A DNA stretch of 64,000 bases from Litoditis marina. Its lineage: Eukaryota; Nematoda; Chromadorea; Rhabditida; Rhabditidae. Shown piece after piece: positions 13,001 to 64,000 of this stretch. The position numbers were made by a program, and so were the translations under genes. Location: assembly GCA_964036275.1 (NCBI GenBank), contig OZ038435.1:8731310-8795309 (forward strand). Reading direction: 5' to 3'. Position 1 is the first letter of the stretch, and each line of letters opens with the position of its first letter. The notes beneath the pieces were generated by a model, which worked only from the letters and a program-made list of their open reading frames with translations, was not told the DNA's origin and made no database searches.

Positions 13001-14505
13001 TTGATTTCAGCAGCAGGCCTCCGCGCACCCCCAGATGCAGTCAGTGCCCGGAGGGGGCATGGCTGGCCCCAACGGAGTGCCACCCGGAATGAGTGCCCAG
13101 CAGTACTACGCCATGGTGCAACACCATCGAGCACAGCAGGCCGCGGCTCATCAGCAACGAGGTTAGAATAGAATAGAATAGATTCATTCGCGATTCAACA
13201 AGTGACTTTCCACATTGTTGGATGTGGCACTCCGATTGGAGAATTGAAAGAGAAAAATTTAGATGATGAAAAGGATATTGTGACCCTGTTACGCGCTCAT
13301 AATTTATGATGCCTTATGAGATTGAACGGTGATTGTACCTGTTTTTTTGTAGAAAAATAGTAAGTTGGCATACACTTTGATATTGTCAGCCATTTTGGTA
13401 CTATCAGCTGGTTTTATCAGAATCAGGTAATAGTATCAGGTTATGACAATTGCATTTCACACGTGCTTCATAACCAAACTAGTGCCCTATTTATACTTGC
13501 ATATAAACAGGTGTCAGTTCGACAAAAATCAGTCCGTTTTGGATTGAAAAACTGCGAAACTTTTTGCCTTTGCATACAAGTAGACAAATTTAGTGGGCGG
13601 AAAGCCTGTGTTTCAAATGTGTATACTTTAGGGTTGTTATTCGAGTTCAAAATTTCGAGTTTTCGAGTTTTGGGAAATTTTGAGTTTTCGAGTTTTGGAA
13701 CATTTGGAGTTTTCGAGTTTCGAGTTCGACTCAACTCGAAAAGACTTTAACAACCCTAGTATACTTGTCTTTTTTCAGCAGCGGCGGCGGCAGCAGCGGG
13801 CATGATGCCGGCCGGAATGACCGTCCAACAACAACACTACATGATGATGCAACAACAACAACAACAGCAGAGGAACTACATGCGACAGATGCAGATGGCA
13901 CAGGCCGCGGCGGCCGCGCAACGGTACGTACGAGGGAGGGTAGACGGTTGGAGTACTGTAGATGATTGGGGTGCGGTAGTTGGTTGGTTGTGTTAGTGTA
14001 GTTGGTTGGTTGGCGTACTGTAGAATGTAGATGGAAGGGATTACTGTACTGATTTTGTGCTGTTTGATTTTGAGATAGGTAATTTGGTGATATTTCGATC
14101 CCCGCAACGTGTTTTTACCTCTGGAAGTTCATTATACATACGTTCAACCTAACTGCTGTGTTGTGAAATTCTCGAGTAGTAATTATAGGAAGCGAGTATT
14201 TTGGCAAAATCGGAGTGGTCGCTTGTTTGAAGTACACTTTTACTGCTCTATTCTTTATGGTTTTTACGTTTAAGGGTAGAGGTGCACGTAATGTTAACAA
14301 TTAACTTTAGATTGTTGTATATTACCTATTCATTTCCAGTTACCCCTCTGGGATGATGGATCCGTCCTCGATGATGTCATCGGTGGCCGGCAGGATGCCC
14401 ATGTCGATGGGCGCTGGCCCCATGGCCCAATCCCCATCCTACCCACCTGCCGGAATGTACCCACAGGCCGCCGCCGGCTACCCACAACAGTATCAGATGA
14501 ACTGA
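3923..14505 (+). CDS. Gene 1: Q-rich transcriptional co-activator, candidate SEL-8/LAG-3 (Mastermind-like), 16 exons
   Basis: Exons 3923-4011, 4943-5083, 7389-7509, 7929-8019, 8396-8538, 8799-9099, 9482-9684, 10509-10607, 11043-11136, 11475-11596, 11828-11998, 12345-12427, 12649-12721, 13011-13161, 13779-13923 and 14340-14505 join in phase to 730 codons plus TGA. All introns are GT-AG. Visible parts: a charged, probably continuous helix (about residues 33-100), a basic SRKRR cluster near 122-126, poly-Q/M blocks (160-195), seven six-residue TSMGGP-type repeats (219-260), a D/E-rich patch around 374-413 containing DDLFGDG, and a Q/A/M/P-rich tail. An N-terminal helix that clamps CSL and the Notch intracellular domain, followed by a Q-rich acidic activation tail, is the known layout of Mastermind/SEL-8. 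That identity is inferred from layout and could be wrong. The exon structure is strong. No catalytic domain or signal peptide is visible. The ATG sits two bases behind a TTCCAG acceptor, so the 5' end is probably trans-spliced or joined to an unseen leader exon. Confidence 0.8.
4012..4942 (+). other. Gene 1 intron 1 with foldback-like element
   Basis: GT-AG intron. Inverted arms at about 4127-4155 and 4272-4307 (CGAA..TTCCC..GTGGTTCG) resemble the larger foldback at 21.2-21.47 kb. Nothing else recognised. Confidence 0.5.
4943..5083 (+). CDS. Gene 1 exon 2 (residues 30-77), start of charged helix
   Basis: Acceptor GTGTTTCAG, donor GTGGGT. Encodes SERLAASLGIWEKGAKEAEQ and then a K/R/E-rich stretch ending EREQLRI plus two bases of Arg. 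It has no Pro after the start and regular charge spacing, which is typical of a long helix. This is the best evidence for the Mastermind/SEL-8 reading. Confidence 0.85.
5084..7388 (+). other. Gene 1 intron 2 (2.3 kb)
   Basis: Longest intron of gene 1. Contains a poly-G run near 5263 and a poly-C run near 6234; no coding exon or clear repeat family seen. Confidence 0.6.
7389..7509 (+). CDS. Gene 1 exon 3 (residues 77-117), end of helix
   Basis: Acceptor GTGTTCCAG, donor GTAAGT. Continues the charged helix (FLADEERKQKEANKSKEAL), then turns into a G/A/N-rich stretch. Its 3' end is copied about 154 bp downstream with a second donor-like GTACGT. Confidence 0.85.
7929..8019 (+). CDS. Gene 1 exon 4 (residues 118-148), basic cluster
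   Basis: Acceptor TGTTTCCAG, donor GTGAGT. Encodes PSGDSRKRRHDGADD followed by an amphipathic FAREEFRQGFAEM segment. The SRKRR run could be a nuclear localisation signal (inference). Confidence 0.8.
8396..8538 (+). CDS. Gene 1 exon 5 (residues 148-195), Q/M-rich
   Basis: Acceptor AAATTCAG, donor GTGGGT. Encodes GAGMMPAGQQRPDAQQHAQW followed by poly-Q runs with MMM. A degenerate copy of its intron/exon boundary lies about 124 bp upstream. Confidence 0.85.
8799..9099 (+). CDS. Gene 1 exon 6 (residues 196-296), TSMGGP repeats
   Basis: Acceptor CATTACAG, donor GTTTGT. Encodes NGV/NGM segments, seven tandem T-S/P-M-G-G-P/L hexapeptides, then a Q/P-rich end. Long open frames in other phases here, on both strands, are shadows of this 18-bp repeat. 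Confidence 0.85.
8868..8993 (+). repeat. Coding minisatellite, seven 18-bp units
   Basis: Units of the form ACT-TCN-ATG-GGT-GGT-CCC encode TSMGGP. Several units are identical at the nucleotide level, which suggests recent expansion. Confidence 0.85.
9482..9684 (+). CDS. Gene 1 exon 7 (residues 296-363), P/S/A-rich
   Basis: Acceptor CTGTTTCAG, donor GTTGGT. Proline/serine/alanine-rich and low complexity, ending QQQLSADQ. GC content is clearly higher than in the flanking introns, as in all exons of this gene. Confidence 0.85.
10509..10607 (+). CDS. Gene 1 exon 8 (residues 364-396), acidic segment
   Basis: Acceptor TGTGGCAG, donor GTACGT. Encodes VPTPPAISKEPDELNLNTDQ followed by FESFALDAALAQV, an acidic/hydrophobic stretch of the kind found in activation domains. 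Confidence 0.85.
11043..11136 (+). CDS. Gene 1 exon 9 (residues 397-428), acidic patch
   Basis: Acceptor GTGTTCCAG, donor GTCAGT. Contains ADLGSDDLFGDGAG, an acidic-aromatic motif suited to co-factor binding (inference). The bases just after the acceptor resemble those after a TTTCAG about 110 bp upstream. Confidence 0.85.
11475..11596 (+). CDS. Gene 1 exon 10 (residues 428-468)
   Basis: Acceptor TGTGACAG, donor GTGAGG. Encodes GPASATCQLPATPSSSVVSP and onward. The first 40 bases, with the acceptor, are duplicated about 106 bp upstream at 11364-11410. The downstream copy keeps the best phase and frame. Confidence 0.75.
11828..11998 (+). CDS. Gene 1 exon 11 (residues 469-525)
   Basis: Acceptor CATCGCAG, donor GTATAG. 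P/T/S/A-rich, ending in a glutamine run. Its end (AGCAGCAGGTATA) recurs about 101 bp downstream. Confidence 0.8.
12345..12427 (+). CDS. Gene 1 exon 12 (residues 526-553)
   Basis: Acceptor GTGTTCCAG, donor GTATTT. Q/P-rich, SQPQFGNSAAVQQAPPPY and onward. Phase fits both neighbours. Confidence 0.8.
12649..12721 (+). CDS. Gene 1 exon 13 (residues 553-577)
   Basis: Acceptor TTTTGCAG, donor GTAAGT. Encodes YPGYSDVPSSMHMGAGGQQP and onward. Phase fits both neighbours. Confidence 0.8.
13011..13161 (+). CDS. Gene 1 exon 14 (residues 578-628)
   Basis: Acceptor TGATTTCAG, donor GTTAGA. Q/A/H/M-rich, including MSAQQYYAMVQHHRAQQAAA. Confidence 0.8.
13629..13759. repeat. Inverted-repeat element rich in CGAGTTTTCGAG
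   Basis: Begins TAGGGTTGTTA and ends AACAACCCTAG. The interior repeats CGAGTTTTCGAGTTTTGG. It sits directly before the acceptor of exon 15. A related CTCGAAAACTCG stretch is at 25365-25460. Confidence 0.55.
13779..13923 (+). CDS. Gene 1 exon 15 (residues 628-676), poly-A and poly-Q
   Basis: Acceptor TTTTTTCAG, donor GTACGT. Encodes poly-Ala, GMMPAGMTVQQQHY (echoing GMMPAGQQ of exon 5), a seven-Gln run and an Ala/Gln end. Confidence 0.8.
14340..14505 (+). CDS. Gene 1 terminal exon 16 (residues 676-730)
   Basis: Acceptor CATTTCCAG. Encodes YPSGMMDPSSMMSS and onward, ending YPQQYQMN followed by TGA at 14503-14505. Confidence 0.85.
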
Positions 14506-14701
14506 TGCACGTGGAAATCTTGTGGACTTCACGTGGATAGCATGTGACATCTCTCGTTGTCTGTGCTTCCTCATTAGCTTGCTGTATGATTGCTCTCTAA
14601 CAAGTAGTAGCCTCTTAGCCTGTAGGTGCTGGTCACTCTCGGTGTCTTAGCTCGCGCGGAGCACGTGTCAGTTTGACGTTTTGTCACGTTTTCGCGTTGA
14701 A

Positions 14702-14770
14702 ATCATGTGATCTGTTAAACTTTCACGTGATCTGTTGAACTTTCACGTGATCTGTTGAACTTTCATGTGC
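14702..14770 (+). repeat. 20-bp tandem repeat in the 3' UTR of gene 1
   Basis: About 3.3 copies of TTTCACGTGATCTGTTGAAC, each containing the palindrome TCACGTGA. It begins about 200 bases after the stop codon. Confidence 0.8.
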
Positions 14771-16342
14771 TTCCCCGCCCTCCTTAACTTAATGCATCTG
14801 GTGATCTCTACATGTAGCGCGAGGTGTTTCCTATCGCCCTGAAGATGGTCTGTCTATTTATTTCTCTGTCTTTTCATTTGTCTGTGTTTCGATGTGAGAT
14901 GAGATCCACTCACGGTGAGATGAGAACCTCTCGCGCCGCTGTCAACTGTGCTTTATTGCCTTCATATACCCGGTTATCAATTGTATTTATTTAATATTCT
15001 TCTTGCCATTTTTATCTTTTTCGTCTAGTTACATAGTGTTTGAGATGCTGAGATGTGTAGTGCATCCATTTTGGATTGCAAGCCATCTCACGTGTATGTT
15101 CACGTGTTCCACGTGTCTTTCTTTCACCCACCCCTTGTCTACCGTATGCTGAGATATAACTTAATAATATTGATGAGCGTGTGATCACTTATTGTCTCCC
15201 CCTTTTAAATTAAGCCCCGCCTCCTCGTGTGTTTTGTGCGTTGTCCGCGATTCCAAGAATGCGGCAAAATGTTTTTATCCGAAATTTGAGTTTGAAACTC
15301 GCGCCTCAGCTCTCCGCCTTCAAAACGCAATATAAGTATTAACTATACATTCCAAAAAGAATATTGTTTTTTGCTGACAATTATTGATTTATCGATTAGT
15401 TGGGAACAGCCGAACACTTATAGCGTTGTGGCGGAGGGCTGTTATAATCCTGGTGATTTGTCTAATAGTCGAGTAATCCCCCCCCCCTCCTTTTAATGTA
15501 TGAACCGTGTGTAAAGATGAGCTTTTTTGTGTTGCCCAGGTTCAATTCCCCGGAGTTACGGTAGTTTTGATGTTTTATAAGGTGTGGCATAATTGAATCT
15601 GGGTAACGAACATAGTGTCAGACGCATGAAAACTACCGTAGTTTGGTATGATTTCGCCCGTCGCGCACTATGAGCATTTAACCGAAGATGTGATTGATCG
15701 TCTTGTTGGAATGCGTGTACTTTGTTTCTCTTAGTGTTTTTGTAGTTTGATCGCGGGTGGCTGCTGCTGTTTTGTAGCCGTGAGAGCGATCGATCAATAC
15801 ATTGTACTTTACTCCGTTGTTTCTCAGGAAGAGTACTGTATACACACTGTTTTACTGTGAATTGTTACCCCCCACCCCCTACTCGTTCTGTCGAGTACAG
15901 GTCAAAGGTCACCAAAGTTTAGCTGTAGAATATATTATGAATATTCTATTTCCTATTACGCATGTGATAAACTATAAACGGATGATGAAAGATGTTTTCT
16001 TGTTCAATGTTTCGTACGTGGGGGAAAATCAGAAATAGTAACTACAAATAAGTATGATTCAATACAACAAGAATCTGAAGAATGGTTTGAAACGAAACTC
16101 GAAAGTTTAAAAGTGGTCGGACGGGGAATTTAAATTATACTGATGAAAAGTTACAAAGTTACAATATCAGTCGTACTCGACTTTCGTGTTTCCACTTTTC
16201 CGAAACACACGATGCAAATTAATCTAATCAGACTTATTAATCTATCTTAAGTTGATAGTTTTTGATATATTTTCATTTAATAATTTTAACTATATTTTGT
16301 AACACATTTCCTTTAAAATAACTTTAACTCATATTATTACAC

Positions 16343-16348
16343 AATAAA
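16343..16348 (+). terminator. Possible poly(A) signal of gene 1
   Basis: AATAAA, about 1.84 kb after the stop and the first exact hexamer I could find. A 3' UTR this long is unusual in nematodes, so a variant signal nearer the stop is possible. Confidence 0.25.
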
Positions 16349-16486
16349 ACTCCTTTTCACCTTTCTAATTAGAACTTTGGCACTGTTAGTATTCACATCA
16401 CTTGAAGGTATTGACAGAGGAAAACAATGGGATCATTGACGTTTCGCACTCGAGGTTTCGATTTTCAAGTTCAACTCTAAAAACAG

Positions 16487-16492
16487 TTTATT
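16487..16492 (-). terminator. Possible poly(A) signal of ptp-1
   Basis: AATAAA on the minus strand, about 0.8 kb past the stop. It would place the two 3' ends within about 150 bp or overlapping. Confidence 0.25.
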
Positions 16493-16780
16493 TTAGAAGA
16501 ATTTGTCCATTCAAGAAGAAAACAAAATTTTGGAAGAACAACTTTACTCCAATCTATATTTGATACAATAAATTCGGCGAAAATAACGCATCGATGAATA
16601 CCCAATGACAGTACAAACAAAAAAGATGATAAACACAATAAAAGGTGCAATAGAATATGTATTCTCGGATAAGATTTGGATAGGTAGCAGTGGTCTATCA
16701 CAGGTACAACTATTATATAAATATGAACATCTTTTAAAGACTTCTCTAAAACTTAGAACATAAAACTCGTGCATAGGGGG

Positions 16781-16882
16781 CGGTCACGTGTAAATTTTAA
16801 CGCTTCACGTGAGATTTTTACAACTAAACGTTTCAAGTGAAGGTTAAACGTGTCACGTGAAATTTTCTACGTGTCACGTGAC
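16781..16882. repeat. CACGTG inverted repeat
   Basis: Outer arms GGTCACGTG and CACGTGACC, with further CACGTGA words between. Imperfect palindrome in the ptp-1 3' region. Confidence 0.5.
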
Positions 16883-17222
16883 CTATCAGTTGTTTACGAG
16901 TATACAACAAATACAAACAAATATGTAAACACTTGACTAGGAACTATAGCATAATGATGAAAAACTCCCGTCAAGACAGCAACAGTGTTTGTACATAGCA
17001 AAAGGGTATCAAGACGAAATATTGCGCATTTTAAATATGTAGTTTGATTTGTGAAGTTTTATAGGGCACGCCCGACCTCTAGTGATAACTGGACTACACA
17101 GCAAAATAAATAACCAGATCAAAGTTGTGGATTTGAATGACTAATCTACAGTACTATCCGGGCTATCTGTAAGGCGTGCACTATGTGGAGACTGAGATTC
17201 GAAACGACGTCGACACCGAGAA

Positions 17223-17298
17223 GGGGCGTGGCCTAATTTTCAGGGGGCGTGGCCTATTTGCCGGGAGGCGTGGCCTATTTGCCGGGGGACGTGGCCTA

Positions 17299-17299
<1 letters not shown>
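17223..17299 (-). repeat. GC-rich tandem repeat touching the ptp-1 stop codon
   Basis: Four units of about 20 bp (GGCGTGGCCTATTTGCCGGG on the plus strand). The last unit ends within the TGA stop. Single copies of GGGCGTGGCC occur in ptp-1 introns near 24691 and 25708. Confidence 0.75.
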
Positions 17300-62463
<45,164 letters not shown>

Positions 62464-62477
62464 CTAGATTGGCATCT

Positions 62478-64000
62478 CTGGAAACGGTAAAAATCCATAA
62501 ACTACAGAAGGGGAAAATAAGCAACGACGTAAGAATGAGAAGAATAAGCATAACATATTTAATGAATCACGTGAGAGTTCAAAAGTTGAACACAAAAATC
62601 ACTAAAAGCAACAGAGCAAACTTATGAACTCCAATCGATAGCCTAAATCGAATGATTAAGTAAATGTTTTGGAATTCGTTCAGTGTTAATTACTGACGTA
62701 GAAAGGAATTGGATAAAATGTAAGTACTCGAACAAAACGTAGAAGTGGGATTGTGAAACGTTCTCAAAAGATGTAACTAAGAAGAACATACAATAGGTTT
62801 AGAAATAATGTAGGCCGAGTTTGGTTATTAAGTCGAAGATTTTTCTTAATGTATTCTTCACGTAGGAACATTTTATACATTGCGGATCGAAGCTGATCAA
62901 TTTGAGAAAAAAACCGAATCAACAATAAGTTCGAAGTACAACAGGGTAGAAGAAAATGCTTCAAATTTGACTCTCGAAAAAAATGTGAAATGGATTGTTT
63001 GCATAGCAAAAGTTGGAACATTTGGGTCGGAAGTCTCGGGAGGATTAAAATGTTGGGTGGGTGGGCGAAAACTATCTATGATGAATGACCTCCCAAAATG
63101 TTTCCATTTTGAACTCGAGTGAACATTCACGAAAGTTTTGCCATTGTTCTTCCGAAATTCGAATTCTCTAGTCACAGTGCGATATTTGAAGTGAAATGAA
63201 TAGTCACGTAAAGTTAGCATTCTAACTGAGGTGTCGTGCACTTTGTCATTACACGTTTCTGAGTTCTGCTGTGTTTAACATGTTTCGCGTGACTGTGCAA
63301 TTGACTAACAGTATGAGTCGGAGCTCGAGAGTCGAAACTATAGAACAAAGATGTTTTTACAAATGAGCGGAAACGATTACTAGCAGGTGAAAAAAAGGAC
63401 GGAGACAATGTACTGAAACCTCCTGAAATAGTACACATTGTGAAATATTTACAATTACTGATAATCAGAAAAATTCTAAAGTTTATGATGAAGTTTGAAG
63501 TGCAAGCAACTCCTAGAAATCACAGACGGAATATAGTGTGCGGAAAAAAATAAATGATCATAGCCTTGTTCAAATTGCATATATATTTTTTGAAATCATA
63601 GTGTTAAAGTTGTAAATGGAAGTTTAATTGGAGAAACTTCTAGAAACCACTGGCGGATTATGTTCTGCCCGAAAAAAAGATAAACATAGGCCGAAACCCG
63701 ATTTGATTGCAACGTTTTCTGGGCCAATTTCGGCTGCAACCGCGTGCTAATTCGAGAGTCTGGGCTACTTGAAAAAGGCTCAAATTCACTTGGAATTAAT
63801 TTATCCAAAAACTATCGTAAGACAAACACAAATTGATAAAAAAAACCAGGCTACATGAAAAAGGCTCAAACTGTTGAAAAAAATTTAGGGTAAAGTTGGA
63901 AGAAGATGAAGGAAGTGAGAAAATTGAAAGAAACTTAAAAAATATATTGAACATTTCAACATTTGACTTTTATGAAGCACGAAAAATAAGCGCTTGTAAA
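62478..64000 (-). other. Upstream region of ptp-1
   Basis: No coding exon seen. Contains the 63.2 kb repeat. The ptp-1 promoter or leader exon may be here or beyond the window. Confidence 0.5.
63195..63312 (+). repeat. AGTCACGT-ended repeat, copy at 63.2 kb
   Basis: Same family as 46637-46735, continuing to GTGCAATTGACTAACAGTAT as in the 45.8 kb fragment. Upstream of ptp-1. Confidence 0.65.

Larger units (their letters stand above)
14506..17298. other. Convergent intergenic region, 3' UTRs of both genes
   Basis: Holds a 20-bp tandem repeat (14702-14770), a poly-C run (15479), a CACGTG inverted repeat (about 16781-16882) and a GC-rich tandem repeat (17223-17299). No coding sequence recognised. 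Confidence 0.6.

Overview
This is eukaryotic nuclear DNA, most likely from a rhabditid nematode. The grounds are GT-AG introns whose acceptors are mostly TTTCAG or TTCCAG, an AT-rich background, dense short inverted-repeat elements built around CTACAGTA, coding starts lying just behind an acceptor (as expected with spliced-leader trans-splicing), and two proteins whose layout fits nematode families. The species cannot be named from this. Introns are longer than usual for Caenorhabditis, with one of about 19 kb.

Two convergent genes account for nearly all credible coding sequence. (1) The plus-strand gene at 3923-14505 has 16 exons that stay in phase and encode 730 residues: a charged N-terminal helix, then a long Q/M/P/G/A-rich tail with an acidic patch. 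The layout matches a Mastermind-type Notch co-activator (SEL-8/LAG-3 in worms), but that identity is inferred from layout, not from an alignment. (2) The minus-strand gene at 62463-17299 has 27 exons that stay in phase and encode 1006 residues: FERM, Ser/Arg-rich linker, PDZ, then a tyrosine phosphatase domain with intact [10 protein letters not shown] and WPD motifs. It is the worm counterpart of human PTPN3/PTPN4 (ptp-1). Two further phase-compatible first exons inside its large introns (44481-44584 and 33269-33346) predict proteins of about 599 and 557 residues that lack FERM but keep PDZ and phosphatase. The two genes end 2.8 kb apart.

Region by region: 1-3921 is upstream DNA of gene 1, ending in a diverged tandem repeat that contains the first coding acceptor. 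3922-14505 is gene 1. 14506-17298 is the shared 3' intergenic region. 17299-34808 holds the 3' half of ptp-1 (linker, PDZ, phosphatase). 34809-53720 is one giant intron with an alternative first exon, many repeats, purine/pyrimidine tracts and a puzzling plus-strand exon-like series at 49.3-51.4 kb. 53721-62463 holds the FERM half. 62478-64000 is upstream DNA.

The non-coding part is unusually structured. At least three families of roughly 200-240 bp inverted-repeat elements flanked by TA are present; one carries a tRNA-like interior in all four copies. There are long foldbacks, a 51-bp-arm hairpin, dispersed GATCAAACTACAA and TCACGTGA words, and pervasive local tandem duplications. Many of these duplications copy an exon boundary together with its splice site, and this is the most striking pattern in the window.
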